Below are positions 26,267 to 35,820 of a stretch of 64,000 nt of DNA, in pieces. Below the pieces are notes generated by a model, which saw only the letters and a program-made list of their open reading frames with translations, had not been told where the DNA came from and ran no database searches. The stretch is from positions 372,001 to 436,000 of the forward strand of contig MSHJ01000005.1 in assembly GCA_001941065.1 (NCBI GenBank), given 5' to 3'. A program made the position numbers and the translations under genes. How positions within the stretch are numbered: position 1 is the stretch's first letter; each line of letters begins with the position of its first letter. The stretch is from Alistipes sp. Zagget8. GTDB taxonomy: Bacteria > Bacteroidota > Bacteroidia > Bacteroidales > Rikenellaceae.

Positions 26267-27463
26267 TTACCGTTTCGGCGTCAGTTTGTAAGGTTTCACG
26301 TCGCAGGAGAGCGCATAGGCGCACCACAGCATGGCAGCCTGTCCGTGGAGGTCGCCGGTCAGGCGGCGGCGGTTCTGATACCAGTCGAAGCTGTTTTTGG
26401 CGCCGGTTCCTTCGCAGACGTTGCGGAGGTTGTCTTTTTCATCGAGGTAGGAGAGCAGCGTCAGCCAGGCCTTGCGGGCTGCCGTGCCGTAGGTTTTCCG
26501 GTCGAGCCAGCCGTTCTTCACGCCGAGGATCATCGCGTAGGTGAACATGGCCGTCGAGGAGGTCTCCTTCCAGGAATTGGGGTTGTCGATGATCTGACGC
26601 CACATGCCGTCGTAGGCCTGATAGCGCAGCAGCGTCTCCATCATCTGCATGTAGGCCGCCCGGATGCGCGGCAGGTAGGGGTTGTCCTTCGGGAGCATGC
26701 GGAGCATCTCGGCCATGCCGACGGCCATCCAGCCGTCGCCGCGTCCCCAGAAATAGGGCGTGCCGGTGTGGTGGTAGAAGAGTCCGTTGGGACGCTGGAT
26801 GCGGTCGAGGTAGAGCGCCATCTCACGGGCGGCACGGTCGATATACTTTTTGTCGCCGGTCACCAGATAGGCCTGGGCCTGCAGGTCGGTGATCATGAAC
26901 ATATCGTCGACCCAGAGCCGCGTCTGCCACGAGTAGCCCTCGTCGGCATACTTTTTCGCTTCGGACAGCTGTTTGTAGTGCTGCGGATCCGCGGGCAGCT
27001 CCCACTGGCCGTCGGCATATTTCATGCCCAGCTCCAGGTATTTCGGATCGTGGTTGCGCTTGTAGATTTCCAGCGGCACGGCGCCGAAGACATAGAAATC
27101 GACGACGTTGTGGTCCTTGGGGAAGAGGTTGGGCTGCAGGTTCTTTTGCGTGGTGAACAGCGGTTCGAAACGCTCCACGAGCCGGGTGTAGAGACTGTCG
27201 TTGCCGGTTCCGGCGGTGAACCACAGCGCCCCCAGCCAGGCGCAGACGTCGGGATAGGTCACGAGGGTTACTTTGTGCTTCGAGTTGACGTCTCCCCAGT
27301 GCGAGTGCGGGGTCTGGAGATAGCGTTCGGTGAGCCTTATGCCGATCTCTTCGGGTTGGCATCCCTTCGGGAATTTTTTCAGGTCATAGCTTTTCTGCGC
27401 CTGAACGTTCGAGGCCGCCGCGAGCAGCAGCAGGGTCTGTGCAACTAAAAGGAATTTTTTCAT
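26267..27463 (-). CDS. Glycoside hydrolase family 105 (unsaturated uronyl hydrolase)
   Basis: A 398-residue exported protein; the signal peptide ends near residue 22 (NVQAQ) and there is no lipobox, so it is likely periplasmic. GH105 enzymes hydrate the double bond of unsaturated glucuronyl or galacturonyl ends left by polysaccharide lyases. Motifs seen: SHWGDVNSKHK, RLWVDDMFMIT with the conserved Asp pair, YFWGRGDGWMAVGMAEML and GDLHGQAAMLWCAYAL. It is a close paralogue of the lipoprotein at 24958-26253 but keeps the full RGDG loop. No polysaccharide lyase is in this window, so the unsaturated substrate must come from elsewhere in the genome or from other species. Confidence 0.9.
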   Translation of the reverse strand: MKKFLLVAQTLLLLAAASNVQAQKSYDLKKFPKGCQPEEIGIRLTERYLQTPHSHWGDVNSKHKVTLVTYPDVCAWLGALWFTAGTGNDSLYTRLVERFEPLFTTQKNLQPNLFPKDHNVVDFYVFGAVPLEIYKRNHDPKYLELGMKYADGQWELPADPQHYKQLSEAKKYADEGYSWQTRLWVDDMFMITDLQAQAYLVTGDKKYIDRAAREMALYLDRIQRPNGLFYHHTGTPYFWGRGDGWMAVGMAEMLRMLPKDNPYLPRIRAAYMQMMETLLRYQAYDGMWRQIIDNPNSWKETSSTAMFTYAMILGVKNGWLDRKTYGTAARKAWLTLLSYLDEKDNLRNVCEGTGAKNSFDWYQNRRRLTGDLHGQAAMLWCAYALSCDVKPYKLTPKR

Positions 27464-27511
27464 CGGTTTGCGGTACTGTTATTCGGTTAGGTTGACAATG
27501 CGAACGGGTTT

Positions 27512-28918
27512 TCAGAGCGTCTCTCCCGAGGGCAGCAGCAGCGCTTCGCCCCATCCGGCGCCCTCCCCGAAATCGGGCGTTCCGTCGGCGTTCCACGTGA
27601 ATTTCTCGACGAAGGGATAACGCTGGCCCCATCCGCCGTCGGAATAGCGCATGGCGTGGTAGACGATCCAGTCCTCGGTTCCGTCGGGCGACTTGGTGAA
27701 GGTGCAGTGGCCCAGTCCGTTGACGCCGGATACCGGCTCCTTCGTGTTGTCACAGCGCCAGAAGACGTAATTGTCCGATTTCTTCCAGTCGGCCGGATTC
27801 ATCGGGTCGCCGTCGTTCATGTCGAGCATCAGCCAGGCCAGCCGGTAGTTCTTGGTCCACGACGGGTTGCAGGAGTAGACGATGAAGAGCTTGCCCTTCT
27901 CCTCGTTGACGAGTATGGCGGGACCCTCGTTGATCTTGCGTCCGTCCATCGTCTCCCACGACTGCGTGGGGGTCGAGAGGATGACCATCGACGAGGAGAT
28001 GGTGCAGGGGTCCGACATCGTGGCGATGCGGATCTGCTGGACGGCGTCGGTTCCGTTGCCCGACCAGACGGCGTAGCGCTGACCCTTCAGCTCGAAGGTC
28101 GTCAGGTCGATGGCATATTCCGTGTTCTCTATGGTGGGCTTGATGCCCGGCTGGTAGTTGTAGCCCGTGTAGAGCATGCCCATATCCTCCCATTCGCCCA
28201 GCGGGTCGTTGGCTTTCGAACGGAGTACGCCGCTGCGCTGGGTGCTGTAACCGGTGATTCCGTCCTGTCCGCGGCGTCCGGCGGCGTAGTAGACGTACCA
28301 GCGGTCGCCGATGTGGAACAGCTCGGGAGCCCAGAGGTCGGCGATGTTCCACGGTTTCGAGGGACCTTCGTAGGGGAGGCTCCATTTCTTGGTGGTGCTG
28401 TTGACTGCCGTGAGCCGCGAGGAGCGCGAGATGGCGATGCCGTTGCCGCTTGCCTTGCAGGTGTAGTAATATTCACCGTCCTTGACGATGTAGGGGTCGG
28501 GCATCGTGGCGACGTTGCCCCCGATGGTGATGGGGTTGGTGAAGGTCAGCGCCGACTGCGTGATGGTGATTTCGACCGGATTGACGCCGTCGGCCGTGAA
28601 GCGGACGATGCCCGTGCGTTTCTCCATGCCGTTAGCCTCGAAGGAGATGCGCACCGAGAGGTCGCCCTTGCCGCTGTTGTGGTCTACGTTGAGCCATTTG
28701 CTCCGCGGTTCGGCGATCCATTCGGTGTTCGACGATACGAATATTTCGAGCGATCCGGCGGAGTTGGACACCATCTTTTCGCTGAAATTGAGCCGGACGT
28801 ACGGCTTTCCGGTGTTGCCGTTGTCGGAGTCGTCCTTGCTGCAATGGCTGCAGCACAGCATCATCATGACAATGGCCAGAAAGGCGGTCAGAAAGGAAAA
28901 AATTTGTTTCATATTCAT
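27512..28918 (-). CDS. BACON domain plus GH43-like hydrolase, lipoprotein
   Basis: A 468-residue lipoprotein (Cys near residue 22-26). Residues about 40-128 are a BACON domain (SSNTEWIAEPRSKWLNVDHN, GIVRFTADG), a small beta module found in Bacteroidetes glycan enzymes. Residues about 130-468 are a five-bladed propeller of the GH43 type. Candidate catalytic residues are Asp141 in MPDPYIV (base) and Glu331 in INEGPAIL (acid), with the Asp of YAIDLTTFE as the third. GH43 enzymes act on arabinose, xylose or galactose linkages; the subfamily was not determined. It lies in the PUL operon between the oxidoreductase and the GH105 pair, 13 bases from the former. Confidence 0.85.
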   Translation of the reverse strand: MNMKQIFSFLTAFLAIVMMMLCCSHCSKDDSDNGNTGKPYVRLNFSEKMVSNSAGSLEIFVSSNTEWIAEPRSKWLNVDHNSGKGDLSVRISFEANGMEKRTGIVRFTADGVNPVEITITQSALTFTNPITIGGNVATMPDPYIVKDGEYYYTCKASGNGIAISRSSRLTAVNSTTKKWSLPYEGPSKPWNIADLWAPELFHIGDRWYVYYAAGRRGQDGITGYSTQRSGVLRSKANDPLGEWEDMGMLYTGYNYQPGIKPTIENTEYAIDLTTFELKGQRYAVWSGNGTDAVQQIRIATMSDPCTISSSMVILSTPTQSWETMDGRKINEGPAILVNEEKGKLFIVYSCNPSWTKNYRLAWLMLDMNDGDPMNPADWKKSDNYVFWRCDNTKEPVSGVNGLGHCTFTKSPDGTEDWIVYHAMRYSDGGWGQRYPFVEKFTWNADGTPDFGEGAGWGEALLLPSGETL

Positions 28919-28931
28919 TTTGTTTTAGGAG

Positions 28932-30788
28932 TTAGTCCATTGTGATCCGGCGAAGCCATTCCCGCCGGGTGGTCGTGCCGTCGGCCGTTATTTCCCGTCC
29001 GGCGAGCGAGCTCCAGAGACGCGCCGTGGGTTCGTCGAGCGGGCGGTCGAGGCCGGCTTCCCATCCGGGGAAGAAGCCCCGCAGCGCCAATCGCTCTACG
29101 GCGGCGTAATCGGGATCGCCGGGTTTCAGGTCCCGCAGGTCGACCAGCACCGCTCCGTGACGGAGCAGGCGTTCCTGCAACGAGTCCACGGTGATTTCGC
29201 GAACGTTCCGGCGGCTGTCGATCGCCAGTGCCGCCGCTGTTCCGGCGGCTTCGCCCAGGGCCATCCAGCAAGGCTCCATGCGCAGCGTGGAGAATCCGAC
29301 GTGGCTGCCCGAGACGGCTGCCGGGAAGAGCAGGTTTTCGACTCGCCGGGGAACCATCACGCCGTAGGGAACCGTGTAAACGGCCGTCGGGTGGCTGAAG
29401 AATCCGTCGAGGTGTATGCGTCCCGGCTCGCGTTTGCGCACGGCGTGCGAGTCGAGGGCGTAGTGGCTTGCGGTGACCGAACTGCGGTGGAGCGGCGGAC
29501 GTTTCCCCTCGGCTTCGGGCAGGGCATCCTGGGCGGTGAAGAAATAGCAGCCTTCCAGCCGCCGGCCTTCGCGGACGTAGACCTGACGCGGGAATCCGCC
29601 GTTGTCGCGGTATTCGTCGGCGGCGAGGCCCCACCGCAGACAGGCTTCGCGGAAATGCGCGGGCAGCGCCTCGTCGTGCTGGGCGAACCACAGCAGGCCC
29701 AGCGTATAGTCGCGCAGACGCTCTGCGAAACGGTCGCGCCACGCCCAGCCGGCCGTCGGCCACGGCCAGTTCTCTTCGGGCAGGTCCGTGGAGATGAGTG
29801 CGAGGTGCTGGTTGTTGGCGTCGGTCTTGGCATTCGGCAGGCGGGTCATGCTCGTCACTTTGGCCATGCCCCAGACATCGCCGGGGACCGAGGTCCGCTC
29901 TCCGGCCCCGATGCGCCGGCGGTTCCGGGCGATAGCCGCCGAATCCGCCGTGCGGTAACGGGCGCCCGTGTTGCGTCCGTCCAATACGTCGCCGACCAGC
30001 GAGGCGTACTCGTTGCGGTCGTAGTTTTCGGGCCGGGGGATTGCCAGCCGGTTCTGCGGGTCGTCCGTCAGACAGAGGCGGTAGTTGTAAGCCTGAATGG
30101 CGTCGTCGCCCTCATAGGTCGTGCCGTCGGCGTCGGGACCGTGCTTCCACCAGCGGTAGATTTTTCCGGCGCAGGGTTCGCCGTATTCGTCGGCCCCTTC
30201 GCGTCCGGTCCGGAACGGAATCCCTGCGGCTGCACCCAGGTCGCCTTCGTAGGTCGCGTCGATGAACAGGATGCCGCGGTAATGCTCCTCCTTACCCGTG
30301 GCACGGTCGAGTATGCGGATCGAGACGATCCGGTCGCCCTGCTTCTCAACGTAACGCGCTTCGGCGTCGAACTGCCGGTCGGTCAGGACCGTAATGAGTC
30401 CGGGCCCGGCCTCGGCGAGCATCCGCCCGAAGGTCTCCGCCGCCACCGACGGTTCGAAATGGTATCCGTCGCTGCAATCGCGCACCTGCGGGGAATCCGC
30501 GCCGTATTTTTCGGTGTAACGGGCTTTGTTCAGCGCGACGAAGCGGGCGAACAGCCCCGCCGTGGCGCCCCGCGTGGCGATGTCCGTGGCTCCCAGCCCG
30601 TTGACCGGGAGTCCGCCGACGTGGGCCGAGCGTTCCAGGATGACGCAGTTTTTCCCCTCGCGTGCGGCGGCGACGGCGGCGGTGATTCCCGCAGGGGTTC
30701 CGCCCACGATTACCACGTCGTAGGAGTGCGTGCGGGCCTGGGCGCCCAGGGCCAGCATCAGGAAAAGGATGTGCGGCAGGAGTTTCAC
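28932..30788 (-). CDS. Secreted FAD-dependent oxidoreductase (GTG start)
   Basis: About 618 residues. The frame is open for a further 780 codons upstream, but that part is antisense noise over the GH2 gene. The true start is most likely the GTG at 30788-30786, which overlaps the GH2 stop as GTGA and opens a good signal peptide (KLLPHILFLMLALGAQA). A Rossmann FAD site follows: DVVIVGGTPAGITAAVAAA, then Glu of VILERS. The core has a LFIDATYEGDLGAAAG motif, as in the PF12831 FAD oxidoreductase family. Related proteins accompany polysaccharide loci and are often annotated as FAD-dependent or xanthan-lyase-like proteins, with no firm reaction. It might oxidise or isomerise a released sugar in the periplasm; this is inference. 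Confidence 0.8.
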   Translation of the reverse strand: MKLLPHILFLMLALGAQARTHSYDVVIVGGTPAGITAAVAAAREGKNCVILERSAHVGGLPVNGLGATDIATRGATAGLFARFVALNKARYTEKYGADSPQVRDCSDGYHFEPSVAAETFGRMLAEAGPGLITVLTDRQFDAEARYVEKQGDRIVSIRILDRATGKEEHYRGILFIDATYEGDLGAAAGIPFRTGREGADEYGEPCAGKIYRWWKHGPDADGTTYEGDDAIQAYNYRLCLTDDPQNRLAIPRPENYDRNEYASLVGDVLDGRNTGARYRTADSAAIARNRRRIGAGERTSVPGDVWGMAKVTSMTRLPNAKTDANNQHLALISTDLPEENWPWPTAGWAWRDRFAERLRDYTLGLLWFAQHDEALPAHFREACLRWGLAADEYRDNGGFPRQVYVREGRRLEGCYFFTAQDALPEAEGKRPPLHRSSVTASHYALDSHAVRKREPGRIHLDGFFSHPTAVYTVPYGVMVPRRVENLLFPAAVSGSHVGFSTLRMEPCWMALGEAAGTAAALAIDSRRNVREITVDSLQERLLRHGAVLVDLRDLKPGDPDYAAVERLALRGFFPGWEAGLDRPLDEPTARLWSSLAGREITADGTTTRREWLRRITMD

Positions 30789-33511
30789 GGACGCTGGATT
30801 TTGACCTTGAATTCGCGCGTGTCGAGGTTGAAGCCCCGCACGACGAGCGTGTATGCCTCTCCGGGGAGTTTGTCGAGTGCGGTTTCGATGCGCACCGTCC
30901 GGCTCTCGCCCGGCATCAGGCAGAGGAAATTGTCGGAGTAGAACGACGGCCGCACGGGCTTGCGCCGCTCGTCGAGCCACTGCACCTGCGTGAAGAACGC
31001 CACCGTGCGGCCGGTGTTTTTCAGCCGGAGGTCGATGTAGTGGCGTCCGCCCTCCGCCGAGGTTTCGTACGATGCGGCGACCCGGGTCCGGGCCAGCTCG
31101 CCGAGCGACTGGAATCCCGCCGTCGCCGGACCGGTGAGTGTGTTGGCGCCCTTGTATTCGTTGTCCGAGCGCCAGTAGAAATTGCTGCCCGCCTGCTTGC
31201 CGCGTTCGTCGAAGAGTTTCAGCTTGATGAACTGCACCGGGGTCTTCGACGCCGAGAAATCCAGCGTCAGCACGTCGTTCGCAACGCCGTCTTCGGGCAG
31301 GTCGACCGTCGCCGACTGCGAGTCGATGCGCCGCATGTCGAGGTCGTAGACCTCGGCCGTAACCCGGTAGCCGCGGTATGCGCGGTAGTGGTCGTTGACC
31401 ACCGACACCGTGTTTTTCAGGTAGTCGAACTGCGGATGGAGGGGTTCGCAGGCATTCTGCGCGGCGTAGAGCGCTGCGGTGGGTTCGAGCGACCAGTCCC
31501 ACATGCGTCCGGCGACCTGGCGCACGGCCGAATTGTGGTACCAGTAGAGGAATCCCGACGTGTAGCGGTCGCCGTAGCCGAACTTGTTGTAGTTCCAGAC
31601 CTCCCAGATGCTCTTGTAGTTCATGGCGCCGAGGAACTGCGCCTTTTCGGCGAACTCTTCGATGCTCTGTGAGGGTCCGTATTCGTTGGTCATGTCGGTG
31701 TAGAGCGTCGACATGAGGTGGAATCCGTTGCCGTCGGAATAGTCCCAGACCGCCTTGTTGACGGGCCACAGGTCCTTTTCGTCCATCATTTCGCGCAGGC
31801 ACTCGACCGTCGGCAGGCACGGGGCGCCGTATTCGGGGTTGAAGCCGTAGACGCGGCTGCCGCGCGGCGAAGCCTTGTCTTCGTAATGGCTCATGATGTT
31901 GACCTGCTTGTAGGGGCTGCCGTCGTGTATGCCGCCGCACTCCGACTGCATCTGATAGCCGCGCGTGCCGTCGAGTTTTTCGAGCAGTTGCGCCATCTGC
32001 GGCATCTCGGTGCTCTCGTTCGACGAGATGTAGTAGGCCAGCGAGGGGTGGTTGCGGATGCGCTTCACCGTGGAGACGACGTTCGAATAGTAGACGCCCG
32101 GATCGTTGGGGTGGTTGGTGTCGCCCGTCATCCAGAACTCCTGCCAGACGAGGATGCCCAGCGAGTCGCAGAGCTGGAAGAAATAGTCCGACTCGGTGAT
32201 GCCGCCGCCCCAGAAGCGAATGAGGTTCACGCCCGACTGGGCCGTGTAGCGCAGCTCGGCATGGGTGCGTTCGTCCGATGTGCGGAGCATGGCTTCCGGA
32301 AGCCAGTTCGTGCCGCGGATGAAGAGCGGCCGGCCGTTGACGCTGAACGTGTGCGATTTGTCCGGCGTGTCGGTCGTGGAGGTGATTTCCCGGATGCCGA
32401 AGCGCGTCGAAATCGAGTCGCTGACCCTGCCGTCGAACTCGACTTTCAGCGTCAGGTCGTAGAGCTTCTGTTTCCCTTTGTTCAGCGGCCACCACAGGCG
32501 CGGATTGCGGATCACCAGCTGAGGAAACTCCTCGGGCGTAAAGACTACCTCCTTCACCTCGCCGCGGTAGAGCGACACCTCCTTTTCGAAGCGGATGCCT
32601 TCGCCGCGGATTTCGCCGCTGACTTTGGCCTTCCGCCAAGTGTTCTGCGGAATGTAGTCGGGATAGCTCACCTCGACCGAGACGGTCTGGCGTGCCACGT
32701 CGTAACCGGGCTTTGCCAGTTCGGATTTCACGAACGGGTGTTCCAGCCGCACGCGCCCGGTGGTGAACAGCGAGATGTCGCGCCAGATGCCGGTGTTGCG
32801 GTCGCGGATGCCGTCGAGGTAGAAGAAATCCCATCCGACGGTCATCAGCTGGGTGACGTTGCGGCCGATTTCGCCGTTGCCGCCGTTCTGGAACTCCCCG
32901 TTTGCACCGAACGACTTGCCGCCTTTGGGGCGTATCGTGCCGGGCATGTCCACGGGGTATACCTTCACGGCCAGAATGTTCTCCCGGTCGAACGAGACCT
33001 TGTCGGTGATGTCGATGACGCGCTGCAGGAACATGCCGGCCGTGTTGCCCACCATGCTGCCGTTGAGCCATATTTCCGCGCGGTAGTTGATGCCGTCGGC
33101 CTGAAGCCAGACCTTTTTGCCGCTGCATTCCTTCCGGTCGAGCCGGAACTCCGTCCGGAACCAGTAGGTGTAGAAATCCCGTCCGACACGGTAGAGGTCG
33201 GGGATGAGGTTCGACTCCAGCTTGTTGTTGAGTCCGTAGTACGGTTCGGGATAGACGCCGTTGTGCACCAGTGAGTTGAGCACCGTTCCCGGAACCACCG
33301 CCGGCAGCCAGTCTTCGGTCGGGAGTTTGGCGGAGGAGACCTCCTCGGAGCGTACGCCCACCTCGTCGGCGCGTTTCATTTTCCAGTCGAACTGCCCGCC
33401 GTGGCCCTCCTTCGAGGTCAGGGTGCAGATCGTCTCGCGTTCTTTCAGGGCGTTCTGCGCCGGGGCGGCGAGCGGAACGAGGAGAATGAGAAGCAGTAGA
33501 ATTCGTGCCAT
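30785..33511 (-). CDS. Glycoside hydrolase family 2 (exo-glucosaminidase/mannosidase clade)
   Basis: 908 residues. The start is set at the ATG at 33511, which begins a signal peptide (MARILLLLILLVPLAAPAQ); the open frame continues upstream only as a shadow of the next gene. Domains follow the GH2 plan: jelly roll (about 60-230), Ig-like domain, TIM barrel (from about 360, FIRGTNWLPEAML), then C-terminal Ig-like domains. The acid/base is Glu499 in SSNES and the nucleophile Glu560 in NPEYGAPCLP. The WLPEAML and WGGGITESDYFF segments place it with the exo-beta-glucosaminidase and beta-mannosidase clade rather than LacZ. True specificity is unknown. It follows the frameshifted gene by 11 bases and overlaps the oxidoreductase start. 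Confidence 0.85.
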   Translation of the reverse strand: MARILLLLILLVPLAAPAQNALKERETICTLTSKEGHGGQFDWKMKRADEVGVRSEEVSSAKLPTEDWLPAVVPGTVLNSLVHNGVYPEPYYGLNNKLESNLIPDLYRVGRDFYTYWFRTEFRLDRKECSGKKVWLQADGINYRAEIWLNGSMVGNTAGMFLQRVIDITDKVSFDRENILAVKVYPVDMPGTIRPKGGKSFGANGEFQNGGNGEIGRNVTQLMTVGWDFFYLDGIRDRNTGIWRDISLFTTGRVRLEHPFVKSELAKPGYDVARQTVSVEVSYPDYIPQNTWRKAKVSGEIRGEGIRFEKEVSLYRGEVKEVVFTPEEFPQLVIRNPRLWWPLNKGKQKLYDLTLKVEFDGRVSDSISTRFGIREITSTTDTPDKSHTFSVNGRPLFIRGTNWLPEAMLRTSDERTHAELRYTAQSGVNLIRFWGGGITESDYFFQLCDSLGILVWQEFWMTGDTNHPNDPGVYYSNVVSTVKRIRNHPSLAYYISSNESTEMPQMAQLLEKLDGTRGYQMQSECGGIHDGSPYKQVNIMSHYEDKASPRGSRVYGFNPEYGAPCLPTVECLREMMDEKDLWPVNKAVWDYSDGNGFHLMSTLYTDMTNEYGPSQSIEEFAEKAQFLGAMNYKSIWEVWNYNKFGYGDRYTSGFLYWYHNSAVRQVAGRMWDWSLEPTAALYAAQNACEPLHPQFDYLKNTVSVVNDHYRAYRGYRVTAEVYDLDMRRIDSQSATVDLPEDGVANDVLTLDFSASKTPVQFIKLKLFDERGKQAGSNFYWRSDNEYKGANTLTGPATAGFQSLGELARTRVAASYETSAEGGRHYIDLRLKNTGRTVAFFTQVQWLDERRKPVRPSFYSDNFLCLMPGESRTVRIETALDKLPGEAYTLVVRGFNLDTREFKVKIQRP

Positions 33512-33522
33512 TTTCCAGTGGT

Positions 33523-35536
33523 TTATCGGTTGGCGAAATAGTTCGTGACGCGGTCGGGGCTGAGCATCTGCCAGAGCGACGCCACGGTCCATCCCGGTGC
33601 GAAGATGTCGTTGTAGAAGCCTTTGCCGTTCTTGCCGTAATCCCAGGCGGTGTGCTGCACGACCTCGGGGTAGTAGCCCGTGCGGGCGATCCCGAACATC
33701 GACCCTTCGACGGGCATCAGCTGGAGCATCGAGCTCCGGATCACGGTGCTCATGCGCTCGAAGCGGGGTTCGTCGCACGCTTCGGCCAGGAAATCGAGCA
33801 CCGTGGCGAATTCGAAGATGAAGACATCGATGTGGTTGTTCTCCACCGACACGTTGCCCCAGCCGCGGGAGTGGAAGCCCACGTCGCCGAGCATCTGCCC
33901 CTGGGCGAAAGGCACGTCCCAGAGGTAGTACCATGAAAGGGCGAAATAGGCCGCCTCGCGGCATAGGTCTATGTAGCGCTGCCGTTCGGCACCCTCGGAG
34001 ATGAACGTCAGGTAGTACATCGCCGTTGCGGCGTAGAGCGAAGCCTCTTTGTCCTCGCAGTTGGCGTCGAGCGTCGACGAGAAATAGTCGGCTTTGGAAA
34101 TGAGATTCTTTTCGAGGTAGTCGGCCGTGCGTTCGGCGCTCCGGCGGTAAGCCTCGTCCTTGAAATAGACATAGGCCATTGCCAGCGGCAGCGTGGCCGA
34201 GGGGGTGCTGCCGCCCGAGGCGTCCACGACGGTCAGGTTGTCGCGGAATTTGCGGGGGAAGCTGCCGTCGGGATTCTGGAGCGTGCGGAATTTCTCCAGC
34301 AGGGTCCGGATGCGGGTCTCCCACCGGGGATGGCTGCGTCCGTGCCGTTTCTCATAGTCGAGGTAGTTCAGCAGGGCGTAGAACCCTCCGACTGACGGCG
34401 GATGCTGTAAACGTCGGTCTCGCGTTCCCGCTTGAAATCGACCACCTCGCGGATCAGGCCGCCCGGTGTGAATCCGTATTGCAGGTAGCTGTCGAAGATC
34501 GACCGGGCCTCTGCCGCGAGCTCCTTCCGTCCGTTCGTCTCGGCGTATTCCAGCGCGTTGAAGGCGTTGAGCAGCACGCGCCCCACGAAGCCTACCTCGG
34601 CGATGCCCGTGCTTTCGCAGTCGGCTGTGCGGAGTTCCACACCGGAGGTGAATTTCAGGGGATAGTCCCCGACGTAGCTCCGGGTGAAATATTCGGCCAG
34701 GACGGCCTTGGCCTCGGCGGGGGTGTAGCGCGGGCTGACGGGCCGGGGATCGAGCACGTCGAAGGAGTCGTTCCACACCTCGGCCACGAACGCCGAATAG
34801 GAGGGGCTGACACCCTTCCGGATCGTCCACGTCAGGCGGCGCGTCTCGCCCTTCTCCAGCTTTTCGAATGCCTGGACGGCGGGGGCGAGGGTCAGTTTGC
34901 GGATATAGGATTTCGGGGCTTCGCAATAGGGGAACCCGAAGACCAGCGTGGCGTGTGCATCCGCGTTGCGGAACCCCGTGAATCCCAGCGATGTCTTGCC
35001 CGAGAGGATCACCTCGCCGTAATTGTGACAGGCGAGCGCCTCGCAGTCGGGCGTGTCGGTGCGGAGCACCGTGTAATAGGTTCCTGATTTTTCGTCGTAG
35101 ATACCCGTGAGGGGCGTGCTCAGTCGGTCTTCGCGCACCTGCCAGCTGTCGCTGGTGTGGAACGAGGGAGCCGATTTGGGCGACCGCAGGTTCTTGTGGT
35201 ACCAGAACCCGGGCATGTAAAAGAGACAGTTTTCGTGGACGAGGTCCGTGCTGAACGACTGCTCTACATTATAATATAGGAGATCGTCCGCCGTCAGGGT
35301 GAGAACGATTCTGATTTCGTTGTCTGTTTCGGTTTTTTGCCGTCGGATGGTCAGCGGCAGCTGTCGGTCAGCCTCTAAATTCCCCCCCCCTCCTTGGCGG
35401 CTTCGCGCAGGTCATAGGTCGCGGCGCTGTTACCCGGGGTTTTCAGTGTGATCCGCTGCGACAGACGGCCCTCCATGGCTGAGGTTTCACCGGCTGTCAC
35501 GCAGCATGCGAGCAGGATGGAAATGCACTTTTTCAT
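33523..35536 (-). pseudogene. Frameshifted putative (alpha/alpha)-barrel glycosidase
   Basis: One gene of about 670 codons is broken into three frames. It starts at 35536 with a signal peptide (MKKCISILLACCVTAG). The first frame stops just after a G9 tract (35382-35390); ten or seven G would rejoin it to the next frame, which reads NLEADRQLPLTIRRQ and runs through MPGFWYHKNLR. A second break lies at 34384-34386, where a GGG would need to be GGGG to read SEGFYALLNYLDY. The rebuilt protein has an N-terminal beta domain and a C-terminal helical-barrel part (TLQNPDGSFPRKF, AAYFALSWYYLWDVPFAQG, HSRGWGNVSVENNHID). I do not recognise the family. It heads the PUL operon. Both lesions are single-base losses in G runs, so sequencing error, phase variation or real decay are all possible. 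Confidence 0.8.
35382..35390 (-). repeat. G9 homopolymer at a frameshift
   Basis: Nine C on the plus strand (nine G on the coding strand). With nine, the frame ends three codons later (KEGGGI-stop). With ten or seven, it continues into the long downstream frame. This is the form of a slipped-strand switch, or of a homopolymer miscall. Confidence 0.85.
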
Positions 35537-35600
35537 CGGTTACTTTCGGTCCGGCAGCCGTCCGGGGCGTGCCGTTTTAAGTTGGGTGTTTTAGTTAGAA

Positions 35601-35629
35601 CAAAGGTATGAAAGGGAAAATCGGTACAA
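35601..35629 (-). promoter_or_regulatory. Putative promoter of the large PUL operon
   Basis: On the minus strand, TTG (35627-35629) and TACCTTTG (35601-35608) are spaced by 18 bases, a good match to the Bacteroidetes consensus, 64 bases upstream of the start of the frameshifted first gene. Confidence 0.65.
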
Positions 35630-35791
35630 GAAAATATAGTCGCTATTAACGCAAGAATTATCTCAATTTTGTATCATCGCCGGGATAAACGGATTGTTTG
35701 TAATTTGTAATTAGTTGTTTGTTAGGATATTGCGCGAATCGCCTCTTTTGTCTCAGTGTCTGCAGGATGTTTTTTTGTGATTTAAATTATT

Positions 35792-35799
35792 TATATTTG
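35792..35799 (+). promoter_or_regulatory. Putative -7 box for the hybrid two-component regulator
   Basis: TATATTTG is an exact TAnnTTTG match but lies only 21 bases before the ATG, giving a very short leader. No well-spaced TTG was found. Confidence 0.45.
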
Positions 35800-35820
35800 T
35801 TCTGCTAACCTAAATTTCGT

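Noticed and set aside
30789..33128. Upstream extension of the FAD oxidoreductase frame
   Set aside because: The extra 780 codons are out-of-frame translation of GH2; a GTG start with a signal peptide explains the gene better.
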